Part shown: positions 23,554-35,409 of the stretch, piece by piece
How positions within the stretch are numbered: the stretch's first letter is position 1
How the letters are laid out: the number at the start of each line of letters is the position of its first letter
DNA from: Bacillota bacterium
GTDB taxonomy: Bacteria > Bacillota > Sulfobacillia > Sulfobacillales > Sulfobacillaceae
DNA: 64,000 nt
Assembly: GCA_026627065.1 (NCBI GenBank)
Contig: JAPNUO010000003.1
Location: 62,001 to 126,000, forward strand
Direction: 5' to 3'
Made by a program: the position numbers and the translations under genes
Notes under the pieces: generated by a model
What the model was told of the DNA's origin: nothing
The model's database searches: none
Seen by the model: only the letters and a program-made list of their open reading frames with translations

Positions 23554-24912
23554 ATGAAACGCATTCATTTTATCGGCATTGGCGGGTACAGCATGAGTGG
23601 GCTCGCACTGTGGCTACATCATCACGGGTATGAAGTGACCGGAAGCGATATGAATCCCTCCAGCCGCACCGAGCGTCTCGCGCGTCACGGCATCCCTATT
23701 ATGTACGGCCATCGGCCGTCCAATGTGGCGGGGGCTGATGAGGTGGTGTATAACACAGATGTGCCGGCGGACAACGTCGAACGCCAAGAAGCACTTCGGC
23801 GAGGGGTCACCCTCAGACATCGGTCGGATGTGCTGGCGGAGATTGTCAACTCGCGCCGCGCCATTCTCATCAGCGGAAGCCACGGCAAAACCACGACGAC
23901 CACCATGATTGGCACCCTGCTCACCCGCGCCGGCTATGATCCCACCGTGCTGGTGGGGGGAGAAGTGCAGATGTTTGACGGCAATGTCCGCATTGGCGCG
24001 TCGAACTGGGTCGTCGCCGAGGCGGATGAAAGCGACGGCACGTTCCTACGCTACCGCCCGGAAATTGCCGTGGCCACCAATGTCGAGCCCGAGCATCTGG
24101 AGCACTTCCACGAGCGGTTTGACGAGCTGGTGGACGCCTTTCAGGCGTTCCTCGGGGCGGTGCCTCCGGAGGGAGCAGCCGTGATGGGGATCGATAGTCC
24201 GCCACTGTGGGCTTTCAGCCAAAAGGCAACAGTGCCGGTCATCACCTACGGCCTCCGGCCCGAGGCCCAGGTGTCGGCCCGCATCGAGCGCCTAGATGCC
24301 GGGGGAACCCAAAGTGTGGTGACCATTGGGGGGCAAGTGGTCGGCACGCTCAGCCTCCGGGTGCCTGGCCGGCACAATGTGCAGAATGCGTTGGCGGCGC
24401 TCGCGGTGGCGCGCCACCTGGGCATTGATCTCGCCCTCGCGCTGGACAGCCTGAGCCAATTTCAAAATGCCAATCGCCGCTTCCAAGTGCTGGTGCCGGG
24501 GCCGGTGCGGGTGGTGGACGACTATGCCCATCACCCGACAGAAATTCGCGCGACGTTGGAAGCCTGCCGGCAGGTGACGGAAGGGCGGGTGGTGGTTCTA
24601 TTTCAGCCGCAGCGCTATGTGCGCACGCAACACCTCTGGCAAGACTTCGTCACGGCGTTTGATGCGGCCGATATCCTCGTGTTAACAGAAATTTACTCGC
24701 CCCCCGGGGAAAAGGCAATCGAGGGGATTTCGGGACGCGCGTTGGCCGAGGCCATTCGCGCACGGGGCACCACGACGGTGTATTTTGTCCCTGACATGTT
24801 TGACGCCATTCCCTTGGTGATGCCGCTCTTAAAGCCGGGGGACACTTTTATGACAATGGGAGCAGGACCCGTGTATCGGGTTGGGGAAGAGCTGTCCGCA
24901 TTGCTGGCGTAA
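23554..24912 (+). CDS. murC: UDP-N-acetylmuramate--L-alanine ligase
   Basis: A 452-residue Mur ligase that joins L-alanine to UDP-MurNAc in peptidoglycan synthesis. The N-terminal Rossmann domain begins HFIGIGGYSMSGLALWL; the ATP loop is ISGSHGKTTTTTMIG at 106-120; AEADESDGTFLRY, TNVEPEHLEHF and the C-terminal VDDYAHHPTEIRAT motif follow. Most MurC have GSHGKTTT and DDYGHHPTE, so the Ala for Gly in DDYAHHPTE is a common variant. It lies alone, about 100 bases after the carbonic anhydrase gene, as is seen in spore-forming Firmicutes. Confidence 0.93.
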   Translation: MKRIHFIGIGGYSMSGLALWLHHHGYEVTGSDMNPSSRTERLARHGIPIMYGHRPSNVAGADEVVYNTDVPADNVERQEALRRGVTLRHRSDVLAEIVNSRRAILISGSHGKTTTTTMIGTLLTRAGYDPTVLVGGEVQMFDGNVRIGASNWVVAEADESDGTFLRYRPEIAVATNVEPEHLEHFHERFDELVDAFQAFLGAVPPEGAAVMGIDSPPLWAFSQKATVPVITYGLRPEAQVSARIERLDAGGTQSVVTIGGQVVGTLSLRVPGRHNVQNALAALAVARHLGIDLALALDSLSQFQNANRRFQVLVPGPVRVVDDYAHHPTEIRATLEACRQVTEGRVVVLFQPQRYVRTQHLWQDFVTAFDAADILVLTEIYSPPGEKAIEGISGRALAEAIRARGTTTVYFVPDMFDAIPLVMPLLKPGDTFMTMGAGPVYRVGEELSALLA

Positions 24913-24998
24913 TCTCGCGCCGCGTTTTCCGTTGTCGGCGTTTTGCCTCCTGTGTTAGACTTGTTCAAACCTCGCCTGTATGGAGCTTGGAAGGGTAG

Positions 24999-26489
<1,491 letters not shown>

Positions 26490-26500
26490 AAAGGCTGGCC

Positions 26501-26538
26501 AAGGCGAGCCGCCGCGTCGAGTACCGGCGGCTCGCCTT
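26501..26538 (+). terminator. Perfect 14-bp hairpin after guaB
   Basis: AAGGCGAGCCGCCG pairs with CGGCGGCTCGCCTT across a 10-base loop, 11 bases past the guaB stop. There is no T-run on the plus strand, so termination may be weak or factor-assisted. The guaB-murA gap is otherwise featureless. Confidence 0.55.
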
Positions 26539-26708
26539 GCGCCTGGAACGAGGCTTGGGGGACGGGGCGTTGTGCGGTGGCGTGGGACGTCATTGCCCGA
26601 CCCATGGACGCGGCGGCATGAAGTTTCTGGTGAAGGTTGGTCCAGTGAGCCGTCCGAATTTTGATACCATAGACAGGTGGAAAGATCCATCGGGAAAGGG
26701 CGAGGCGA

Positions 26709-27983
26709 GTGGCGCAGTTTGTCATTGAGGGGGGCTATTCCTTAGCCGGGGACGTCGCCGTGTCGGGGTCCAAAAACAGCGCGTTGCCAATTCTGGTCGC
26801 AGCCTGTTTGGCCACTCAGGGGGAAAGTGTGCTGGAAAATGTCCCCCGTTACACCGATATTCTCGATTTGTGCGAGATTCTTCGCGACCTGGGCGCCGCG
26901 GTGGAGTGGCGTGGGACCAACCGCCTGGCGATTAACGCAGAGCAGTTGACCAAACATCAGGCGCGTTACGATTTAGCCAAGAAACTGCGCGGTTCCACCT
27001 ATCTCGTGGGCCTCCTTTTGGCCCGCTTGGGGGTGGCCGATGTGGCGTTTCCCGGCGGGTGCCAAATTGGTTCGCGCCCGGTGAACTACCACATCCAGGG
27101 GTTTCAAGCCATGGGCGCCCAGATGCGTCTGGAGCACGGATCCATCCAAGGCGAGGTGGCCGGTCGGCTGAAGGGCACGCGGATTTATGTAGAGCGGGCC
27201 TCCTTTGGCACTACGCTCAACCTCATGATTGCGGCGAGCCTGGCGGAAGGGACCACCATCCTAGAAAACGCGGCTATGGAGCCGGAAATTGTCGACGTGG
27301 CCAACTTTCTTAACGCCATGGGCGCGCGGGTGCGCGGGGCGGGGACCAACATGGTGCGCATCGACGGGGTTGACGCCCTGCATGGGGCGCATCATGAAAT
27401 TATTCCCGACCGCCTGGAGGCGGGAACGTATCTGTTGGCGGGAGCCATTACCGGAGGTGTGGTGACCGTCGGCAACGTCATCCCCGAGCATTTGGGCACC
27501 GTGCTTTTGAAATTAAGCCAGACGGGCGCGCAAATCGAGGAAGACCTGGACTGGATTCGCGTGATCGGCGTCCCGCGGCTCCGCGCTGTCGACATCGAGA
27601 CGCTGCCGCACCCGGGATTCCCGACCGACTTGCATCCGCCCATGGTGGCGTTGCTGTCCGTCGCGGAGGGCGTCTCCGTAGTGCAAGAGACGATCTTTGA
27701 AAACCGCTTTGGCTATACGCACGATCTCGGGCGGTTGGGCGCTGACATCAAGGTGGACCGCGAAACCGCCATCATTCGAGGTGTCGAACGGCTCACCGGG
27801 GCGCCCGTGGAAGCGCATGATATTCGTGGCGGCGCCGCGTTAGTGCTGGCGGCGCTGAAGGCCGAAGGAACGACGGTCGTGGACGGCGTGGAATACATCG
27901 ACCGCGGCTACCACGCCATGGAACTCAAACTGGCGTCGCTCGGCGGGCATATTGAGCGGCGAAGCGGCTCCCAGGGGCTGTAG
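26709..27983 (+). CDS. murA: UDP-N-acetylglucosamine 1-carboxyvinyltransferase
   Basis: A 424-residue enzyme that adds enolpyruvate to UDP-GlcNAc, the first committed step of peptidoglycan synthesis. It has the EPSP-synthase fold: [18 protein letters not shown] at the start, the active-site loop [15 protein letters not shown] with catalytic Cys118 (the fosfomycin target), [24 protein letters not shown] and [17 protein letters not shown] (part). GTG start with GGGCGAGGCGA upstream. It follows guaB after 219 bases and is followed by a thiolase gene after 10 bases. Confidence 0.95.
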   Translation: MAQFVIEGGYSLAGDVAVSGSKNSALPILVAACLATQGESVLENVPRYTDILDLCEILRDLGAAVEWRGTNRLAINAEQLTKHQARYDLAKKLRGSTYLVGLLLARLGVADVAFPGGCQIGSRPVNYHIQGFQAMGAQMRLEHGSIQGEVAGRLKGTRIYVERASFGTTLNLMIAASLAEGTTILENAAMEPEIVDVANFLNAMGARVRGAGTNMVRIDGVDALHGAHHEIIPDRLEAGTYLLAGAITGGVVTVGNVIPEHLGTVLLKLSQTGAQIEEDLDWIRVIGVPRLRAVDIETLPHPGFPTDLHPPMVALLSVAEGVSVVQETIFENRFGYTHDLGRLGADIKVDRETAIIRGVERLTGAPVEAHDIRGGAALVLAALKAEGTTVVDGVEYIDRGYHAMELKLASLGGHIERRSGSQGL

Positions 27984-27993
27984 CAAGGAGGAA

Positions 27994-29181
27994 ATGACGG
28001 TGGAAGAGGCCGTGATTGTCGCGGGCGCGCGGACGCCCTTTGTCACTTTTGGGGGCGCCCTCAGAGAGGTGCCGGCGGTGGACTTGGGCGCCGTGGCCAT
28101 TCAAGGCGCCTTGGCCCGGTCGGGGATGCTCGGCGAGGATGTGGACTACGTATGGATGGGACAGGTCGTCCAGGCCGGGGCCGGCCAGATTCCCTCTCGC
28201 CAAGCCACGATCAAGGCGGGGTTGCCCAACACGGTGCCATCGGAGACGGTCAACAAAGTATGCGCCTCCAGCCTTCGGGCGGTGAACCTGGCGGAGATGG
28301 CCATCCGCGCCGGCGATGTCCGGGTGGCGGTGGCGGGGGGCATGGAATCCATGAGTCAGGCGCCCTACCTGGTCAAAGGGGCGCGGTACGGTTTGCGCAT
28401 GGGTGACGTGCCGTTTATTGACGCGGTGATTCACGACGGCTTGTGGTGCAGTTTTGGCCAGTGTCACATGGGGGTCTACGGCAGTGAAGTGGCCCGGGAA
28501 TATGGGATTGGCCGCGAAGCTCAGGACGATTGGGCCTTCCAAAGCCATCAGCGGGCCATTCAGGCAATAGACAGTGGAAAATTGGCCGAGGAGATCGTGC
28601 CCGTCTCGGTGCCAGGGAAGAAAGGGCCCAACGTGCAGGTGGCGGCGGATGTTGGCCCGCGCCGGGATACGACGCGCGAAATCATGGGGCGGCTCCGGCC
28701 CGCGTTTCAGCCGGATGGCACGGTCACGGCGGGGAACGCGCCTGGGCTCACCGACGGAGCCGCAGCACTCGTCTTGATGTCGCGGGCAGAGGCCGAGCGC
28801 CGCGGCATCCAGCCTCTGGCTCGGGTTGTGGCCGCAGGCTGGGCCTCGCGCGAACCAAAGTATTTGCACACGGTGCCGGCTTATGCGGCGCAAATGGCTC
28901 TAGCCCGGGCCGGGTTGACGGTGCGCGACGTGAAGCTCTGGGAAATCAATGAAGCCTTTGCCGCGGTCACCTTGACGAGCATGCAGCTGCTGGAGCTCGA
29001 CGGCGCCCAGGTCAATGTCAACGGCGGCGCCGTCGCTTTAGGGCATCCCATCGGGGCGACGGGCGCGCGCATCCTCCTCACCCTCATCCTCGAGCTGCGG
29101 CGGCGGGGAGGCGGCTACGGAATGGCTGCCATCTGCAGCGGCGGCGGTCAAGGCGAGGCCACCCTGGTGCTGGTGGATTGA
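27994..29181 (+). CDS. Acetyl-CoA C-acetyltransferase (thiolase)
   Basis: A 395-residue thiolase II enzyme that condenses or cleaves acetoacetyl-CoA. Counted from ATG 27994, the nucleophile is Cys90 (NKVCASSLRA). The C-terminal motifs are NVNGGAVALGHPIGATGAR (His of GHP) and AAICSGGGQGEAT (second catalytic Cys). AAGGAGG is only two bases before this ATG; GTG 28000 is better spaced and would drop two residues. Metabolic role could be fatty-acid or branched-chain degradation or ketone metabolism; no partner genes are adjacent. Confidence 0.92.
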   Translation: MTVEEAVIVAGARTPFVTFGGALREVPAVDLGAVAIQGALARSGMLGEDVDYVWMGQVVQAGAGQIPSRQATIKAGLPNTVPSETVNKVCASSLRAVNLAEMAIRAGDVRVAVAGGMESMSQAPYLVKGARYGLRMGDVPFIDAVIHDGLWCSFGQCHMGVYGSEVAREYGIGREAQDDWAFQSHQRAIQAIDSGKLAEEIVPVSVPGKKGPNVQVAADVGPRRDTTREIMGRLRPAFQPDGTVTAGNAPGLTDGAAALVLMSRAEAERRGIQPLARVVAAGWASREPKYLHTVPAYAAQMALARAGLTVRDVKLWEINEAFAAVTLTSMQLLELDGAQVNVNGGAVALGHPIGATGARILLTLILELRRRGGGYGMAAICSGGGQGEATLVLVD

Positions 29182-29186
29182 CACGC

Positions 29187-30002
29187 CTAGGTCCACGGGC
29201 CCGCTGGCGAGGGGGCAGGCGGCGGCGCCGACCGCGGCTTGGCGGGTTTCAGCGGAAGCTCGGTCGGGGTGTGAAGGTGGAGGCGGCGGACATATTCCGG
29301 GAGCGTGACCAGTTGATAGCCTTCGGATTCCAGCACCGGTAGGATGGCCGCCAGGGCGTTCACCGTGTCGGCGCGGTTGCCCCCGCTGTCGTGCATTAAG
29401 ATAATCGCCCCGGGTTTAGCCTCGGAGAGGACGCGGCGGGTAATGAACGCCGCGCCCGGCCTAGCCCAGTCGCGCGTGTCGATGGACCACAAGGCCACGG
29501 TGTACCCGCGCTGGTTGAGGGCACGCACGAGCGCTGCATTGGCATTGCCAAAGGGGGGACGGTAAAAGGGGGTAGCGGGAAGGCGCTCCTGGGCCAAGAG
29601 GCGGTTGGCGCGCTCCAAATCGCGCAAGACTCCGCGGACGCCGACCTGAAAGAAGTTGACATGGTCGTAGCCGTGGTTGGCAAGGACGGATCCTTGCTGG
29701 ACAATCTCGCGGGCAATCTTGGGAAAGCGTGCGACCTCGCTGCCGAGCACGAAAAAGGTGGCATGGGCGTGGTAACGGGTCAGCAAGGCCAAAATTTTCG
29801 GGGTGTACTCGGGAGATGGCCCATCGTCAAAGGTGAGCGCGATGACGGGGGGTTCAGACGGCGCTGTGGGGGCTGCCGTTACCGGGCCGGTTAACCACGA
29901 CCAGGTCAGCATGGTCAGCGCGCCGAGGACCATGGCCGTGGCGACGGCGGTGATCCACCGGCCCTCTTTGGTCCCGGCCCGGATGCCTTGTCCTTTTTTC
30001 AT
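29187..30002 (-). CDS. Polysaccharide deacetylase (NodB domain), exported
   Basis: A 271-residue protein with an N-terminal membrane anchor or signal (ITAVATAMVLGALTMLTWSW). The NodB domain has all five motifs: TFDDGPSPEYT (catalytic Asp and metal Asp), NHGYDHVNF (metal His pair), RPPFGNANA, a DTRDW motif and HDSGGNR. Such enzymes remove acetyl groups from peptidoglycan or other surface glycans and are often sporulation-linked (PdaA/PdaB-like). The tail is proline-rich (KPRSAPPPAPSPAGP). It converges on the thiolase gene. Confidence 0.9.
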   Translation of the reverse strand: MKKGQGIRAGTKEGRWITAVATAMVLGALTMLTWSWLTGPVTAAPTAPSEPPVIALTFDDGPSPEYTPKILALLTRYHAHATFFVLGSEVARFPKIAREIVQQGSVLANHGYDHVNFFQVGVRGVLRDLERANRLLAQERLPATPFYRPPFGNANAALVRALNQRGYTVALWSIDTRDWARPGAAFITRRVLSEAKPGAIILMHDSGGNRADTVNALAAILPVLESEGYQLVTLPEYVRRLHLHTPTELPLKPAKPRSAPPPAPSPAGPWT

Positions 30003-30165
30003 GCGGCGACCGATCCTCCTCCGGCAGTGGTCATCCTCATGCCGTCACTCCTTCTCTGGCGGGTTGTCGCGGCCTCTGCGACATAGCTGGTCATGGGCCG
30101 CTCAGCTCGTCCCAGCGGTGGCCAGGGACGAGATGTGTTATGGTTATGACAAGACGGGTGACTTT

Positions 30166-30588
30166 ATGAGCCGCCGAGCGGCCACTTTGCTGGAGGATGG
30201 GGGCGCAGGGATGTATCGGATAGCCATGGCGATTTTAGGGGTCGGGGCGCTAGTGCTGAGCGTGCTGGGGTGGCATCATTTGGCCCATTTGTTGCGGCAA
30301 TCGTTGGCCGTGGCCCTGGCAGGATGGCTGTTGGGTATGGGGGGATTGGCTCTGATGGTCGGACGAAGAAAGCGGCAGCCGCGGGGACGTCTTGCCGTGG
30401 GCCTGGTGCTGGCGGCGCTGGGCCTCGCCTTGCTCGCGGTGCCGCGCGACGGCCAGGGGGTGCTGACGGGTATCCGGATCGGACTCGCCGGGAGTGTGGT
30501 GGCCGTGATGCCCCACGTCTGGCGGCTATACCGTCATCCGGCGCGGGAGCTGCCGCGGTCGGCCGCGCCGTCTCAGGAGGCGTTTTAA
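30166..30588 (+). CDS. Hypothetical small membrane protein
   Basis: About 140 residues with three or four hydrophobic segments (MAILGVGALVLSVLGW, SLAVALAGWLLGMGGLALMV, LAVGLVLAALGLALLAVP, IRIGLAGSVVAVMPHVW) and a basic loop GRRKRQPRGR. Not recognised. ATG 30166 has GGGTGA four bases upstream; ATG 30211 is an alternative. Its stop codon directly abuts the moaC start, so the two are likely co-transcribed. Confidence 0.6.
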   Translation: MSRRAATLLEDGGAGMYRIAMAILGVGALVLSVLGWHHLAHLLRQSLAVALAGWLLGMGGLALMVGRRKRQPRGRLAVGLVLAALGLALLAVPRDGQGVLTGIRIGLAGSVVAVMPHVWRLYRHPARELPRSAAPSQEAF

Positions 30589-31107
30589 GTGGCGGGCACC
30601 GATGAACACTTTCCTCATCTGGATTCCGGCGGCCACGTGCACTTGGTGGACGTGGCGGACAAACCGGTATCCCGGCGCCGGGCGGTGGCAACCGGACGCT
30701 TAATGACCCGGGCGGATGTCGTCGCCTTGGTGAAGGCGGGGCGCGCGCCCAAGGGGGATGTGTTGGCCGTGGCGCGGGTGGCTGCCATTCAAGCGGTCAA
30801 ACGGACCAGCGAATGGATTCCGCTAGCGCACCCGGTGCCGGTGGAGCACATCGCGGTCGAGATTGGGCTGGACGCCGACGCTTTTTGGGTGCAGGTCGCG
30901 GTCGAAACCACCGCCAAAACGGGCGTGGAAATGGAGGCGCTGACAGGCGTCAGTGCGGCGCTGCTGACGCTTTATGACATGCTCAAGGCGCAGGACCGCG
31001 GGATGGTCCTGACGGACATCCAGCTAGAAGAGAAGACGGGGGGACGCCGTGGAGAATTTCACCGACAACACTCAAGATCCACCCATCACAGTAGCGATTC
31101 TGACTAG
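30589..31107 (+). CDS. moaC: Cyclic pyranopterin monophosphate synthase
   Basis: A 172-residue enzyme of molybdenum-cofactor synthesis that converts the MoaA product to cyclic pyranopterin. Key blocks are VDVADKPVSRRRAVATGRL, KRTSEWIPLAHPVPVEHI (catalytic Lys and His region) and VETTAKTGVEMEALTGVSAA with LLTLYDMLKA. The last 20 residues (EFHRQHSRSTHHSSDSD) are atypical and overlap the next gene by 59 bases, suggesting that the original stop was lost. GTG start after GGAGG. Confidence 0.92.
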   Translation: MAGTDEHFPHLDSGGHVHLVDVADKPVSRRRAVATGRLMTRADVVALVKAGRAPKGDVLAVARVAAIQAVKRTSEWIPLAHPVPVEHIAVEIGLDADAFWVQVAVETTAKTGVEMEALTGVSAALLTLYDMLKAQDRGMVLTDIQLEEKTGGRRGEFHRQHSRSTHHSSDSD

Positions 31108-31555
31108 CAGCGACGGGGCCGCGCGGGGGGAGCGCGAAGATCTGTCGGGCGAGCGCTTGCGCCACTGGGCCTCGGAAATCGGCACCGTGATGGACTACTG
31201 TATTCTGCCCGACGATGCCGTTCGGCTTGAACGCCAATTGTGGCAGTGGATTCAGGACGGCGTCCATGTTGTGCTGACCACCGGCGGCACGGGGCTGGGC
31301 CCGCGTGACGTCATGCCTGAGGTGACGCGACGGGTCGTTGACCGGGAGATCCCGGGCATTGCCGAAGCGATGCGGCAGGAATCGGTGAAGCATACGCCCT
31401 TTGGAATGATTTCCCGGGGGATTGCCGGCGTGGCCCGGGAGACAGTGATCATTAATTTTCCCGGCTCTCCGCGGGCGGTGGATGAGCTGTGGCCGGTGGT
31501 GAAGCCCGTGTTGCCGCATCTCGTAGACCTTGTCCACGGAAGGACGCGTCATTGA
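31049..31555 (+). CDS. Molybdenum cofactor adenylyltransferase-like protein (MogA/MoaB family)
   Basis: A 168-residue protein of the MoCF-binding fold: VAILTSSDGAARGEREDLSG, then TTGGTGLGPRDVMPEVTRRV (part) with the GGTGxxxRD motif, then GMISRGIAGVARETVIINFP and PGSPRAVDE. It would adenylate molybdopterin before metal insertion. MogA and MoaB cannot be separated by eye. The GTG start lies inside the end of moaC, so translation is coupled. Confidence 0.85.
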   Translation: MENFTDNTQDPPITVAILTSSDGAARGEREDLSGERLRHWASEIGTVMDYCILPDDAVRLERQLWQWIQDGVHVVLTTGGTGLGPRDVMPEVTRRVVDREIPGIAEAMRQESVKHTPFGMISRGIAGVARETVIINFPGSPRAVDELWPVVKPVLPHLVDLVHGRTRH

Positions 31556-31614
31556 GGTGGGCGTGGCCGCGTCTCTCCTTGCTGGCGTGACTCTAGACGC
31601 GCGTTCTCCGCTTC

Positions 31615-31767
31615 CTACGCGGCCTTCGTCTGGGCCCGGGTCCCACAGGTCTGGGCAATCGAGGTGGTCGGGTGTTCACTGAAACAATCGACCAGGGAGA
31701 CCCAGCACTGGGCCAAGCGGGCATCGCCGAAGTTGGCCCCTCCCACTTCCGTGACGGCCCAGCACAT
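31615..31767 (-). pseudogene. IS4/Tn5-type transposase, N-terminal relic
   Basis: From ATG 31767 the minus strand reads WAVTEVGGANFGDARLAQCW, then FSEHPTTSIAQTCGTRAQTK, then AA and TAG. This is the Tn5-like DNA-binding domain (W-x-x-x-EFG-x-A-x-LGDAR ... SIPQACG-x-x-A-x-x-KAAYRFF), cut at the Tyr codon. Only 50 codons are left. A relic of a later part of the same protein type lies head-to-head at 31815-31893 on the plus strand. Confidence 0.68.
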
Positions 31768-31814
31768 GCTCCGCGCTCCCTCCCTCCGCCGCCCACCCTT
31801 ACCGATTCTTTGAA

Positions 31815-31893
31815 CATCCCCGCGTGACCCCGACCGCGATCCTGGCTCCCCATCGCGCCGAAACCGTGCAGCGGGTAGCGAAGCATCCCGTCA
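31815..31893 (+). pseudogene. IS4/Tn5-type transposase, internal relic
   Basis: The plus strand reads RVTPTAILAPHRAETVQRVA followed by KHPVI, closely matching the ILAPHRADTVRRAAASPVIL found in the larger IS4 relic at 54.7-55.3 kb. Homology stops after about 25 codons. Its orientation is opposite to the N-terminal relic 50 bases away, so the two pieces were rearranged. Confidence 0.6.
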
Positions 31894-32154
31894 TTCAGAG
31901 CTATCGGCGGTTCCCCCCGTCCTGCACCTTGCCGTGCGGAACCCCTCCCTCGTTTCCCTGCGATGCCCCCAAGAGGTCCCGTTTCGCGTCAGGCCTCATC
32001 ATTCCTTGCCACAGAGCGATTGTCCTCCTCTGTCAGGGTCCTTCATCGGGTTCGTCCGTCCCTAAAAAAATCGATGTGGGTAATGCCAAGCCCCTTAGGG
32101 CTGGGGAGAAAGTCAACGAGGATTCCTTTACACGCATTTGGAGCCGGGAAATAT
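31894..32154. other. Intergenic, no gene recognised
   Basis: Between the IS4 relics and the groES promoter. No frame resembles a known protein; GCCCCTTAGGGCTGGGG near 32090 is a weak hairpin. Confidence 0.4.
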
Positions 32155-32183
32155 TTGACGAACTCCCAGAGATTCGCTATGAT
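32155..32183 (+). promoter_or_regulatory. groESL promoter, sigma-A type
   Basis: TTGACG (32155-32160) and TATGAT (32178-32183) with a 17-base spacer, followed 16 bases later by the CIRCE operator. This is the expected housekeeping promoter of an HrcA-controlled operon. Confidence 0.85.
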
Positions 32184-32198
32184 GCCATATGGAATCTG

Positions 32199-32225
32199 TT
32201 AGCACTCAGGGTTAGTGAGTGCTAA
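32199..32225 (+). promoter_or_regulatory. CIRCE operator (HrcA site)
   Basis: TTAGCACTC-N9-GAGTGCTAA, a perfect match to the consensus, located in the 5' untranslated region between promoter and groES. HrcA represses from this site until heat shock draws GroEL away. The hrcA gene itself is not in the window. Confidence 0.96.
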
Positions 32226-32278
32226 CAACACCATGCCGATTCATCGCACACCCTAAGCGCGATTGGAGGAGGGATACC

Positions 32279-34244
<1,966 letters not shown>

Positions 34245-34254
34245 GGGTTGCCAA

Positions 34255-34288
34255 GAAGCGGGGGCCTTTGGGCTCCCGTTTCTTTTTT
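34255..34288 (+). terminator. Intrinsic terminator of groESL
   Basis: GAAGCGGGGGCC and GGCTCCCGTTTC form a 12-bp stem (two G-T pairs) with a TTTG loop, followed by TTTTTT. Confidence 0.9.
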
Positions 34289-34408
34289 GCGCAATGAGCG
34301 CGAACGCCGTGGGTTAACATGGGGGCAATTGTTATTGCGAAGGATCGGAATGGAATGCCCAATGATGGGAACAATAATGGAGAGTCATATTGAAGGAGGA
34401 GACAAACG

Positions 34409-34894
34409 GTGGAAGTAACCTTAGCTCAGCTGGTGCAGATGGCTCCCGAGCTCGGAGCGCTGTTGCGCGACGACGTGCGCCAGGGACGCCTCCCTGCGAC
34501 GCGTAAGCGGGGGGTGGCTGGCCGGCCCTATGTTTTGCGCACCGAAGATTTAGAAGCCAGTGGGCGGCCCGAATACCGGGAACTGGCCGACTCCTTGGAG
34601 CGATCGCCGGAAATGGCTGTGACCCGTGCGAAGCGTTCGCTGGCACCGACCCCGTTAATCATGCGCGCGGAAGGCAGCGAGTTGTTCGACATTGTGGAGT
34701 CTCAGCACATGATGCTAAAAGATCTGGTGCAGGTGTTGACCGAAGAAATGCGGGGGCGCTACGACCGTATCGATCGGCAGCAAATGCAGATGCAGGAGCT
34801 CTCCTACAAGTTAGGGCAAGCGCATCAGGAAATTGCCCGGCTGGAGCGCCTGTTGGCCGAGCGCAATTTTTCCCGAGTCGATGAAGCCAAATAA
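34409..34894 (+). CDS. Putative DNA-binding protein with C-terminal coiled coil
   Basis: A 161-residue protein. Residues 1-50 (VTLAQLVQMAPELGALLRDD, then RQGRLPATRKRGVAGRPYVL and RTEDLEAS) look like a MerR/excisionase-type winged helix, with the phrase R-P-Y-V-L-R-T-E-D resembling the wing. A basic linker follows, then a long amphipathic helix from about 95 to 155 (MLKDLVQVLTEEMRGRYDRI, MQMQELSYKLGQAHQEIARL), predicted to be a coiled coil. That layout is reminiscent of RacA-like chromosome-anchoring or MerR-like proteins. The exact role is unknown. GTG start after GAAGGAGGAG. A terminator follows and a MerR gene comes next. Confidence 0.6.
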   Translation: MEVTLAQLVQMAPELGALLRDDVRQGRLPATRKRGVAGRPYVLRTEDLEASGRPEYRELADSLERSPEMAVTRAKRSLAPTPLIMRAEGSELFDIVESQHMMLKDLVQVLTEEMRGRYDRIDRQQMQMQELSYKLGQAHQEIARLERLLAERNFSRVDEAK

Positions 34895-34904
34895 CGAGAA
34901 AAAC

Positions 34905-34932
34905 GGCCCCGGGCAATGCTTGGGGCTTTTTT
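34905..34932 (+). terminator. Intrinsic terminator
   Basis: GGCCCC and GGGGCT flank an 11-base loop, followed by TTTTTT. Ends the transcript of the coiled-coil protein gene and isolates the MerR gene. Confidence 0.75.
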
Positions 34933-35023
34933 CGCCCCGGACAATTCCGGAGAGTGGCTGTTGTTTCTTGACCAAATCCGGTAATATGAAAGCAATCTCA
35001 GGATTGTGGGGGAGTTAGTCGGG

Positions 35024-35404
35024 ATGCGCGAGGGCGAACCTATGCTTTTTTCCATCGGTGAGGTCAAAGCTCGCACGGGGTTAACAGAGCGACGGATTCG
35101 CTACTACGAAAGTCTCAAGTTGCTGACTGTCCGGCGCAGTGAAGGCAACCAACGCTTGTATTCCCAAAAGGACATTGAGCGTTTGCTGGAAATTAAAAAG
35201 TTGTTGGATTCCGGCATGTCACTGAAAGCGGTGCGGGCTCAGCTCCTGGAGACACCCGTAGAGGTCGAGCGCGATGCCGAAAGTTATTTCGAAGGCAAGC
35301 GCATTGCTCACGGGCAGCGGCCCCGGCATGCTTCGCTCTATCCGTTGAAAGACCGCGACCTGATACTGCGGCGGCTCATCAGGGACGAAGACAGAGAGGA
35401 GTAA
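35024..35404 (+). CDS. MerR-family regulator (GlnR/TnrA-like N terminus)
   Basis: A 126-residue protein. The winged helix reads MLFSIGEVKARTGLTERRIR, then YYESLKLLTVRRSEGNQRLY, then SQKDIERLLEIKKLLDSGMS, very close to the DNA-binding part of Bacillus GlnR and TnrA. The remainder is short and basic (RPRHASLYPLKDRDLILRRL) with no obvious effector domain. It may sense nitrogen status, but the C-terminal glutamine-synthetase contact region of GlnR is not recognisable. ATG 35024 has GGGGGAG nine bases upstream. The gene lies six bases before hpt. Confidence 0.82.
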   Translation: MREGEPMLFSIGEVKARTGLTERRIRYYESLKLLTVRRSEGNQRLYSQKDIERLLEIKKLLDSGMSLKAVRAQLLETPVEVERDAESYFEGKRIAHGQRPRHASLYPLKDRDLILRRLIRDEDREE

Positions 35405-35409
35405 GGTTT

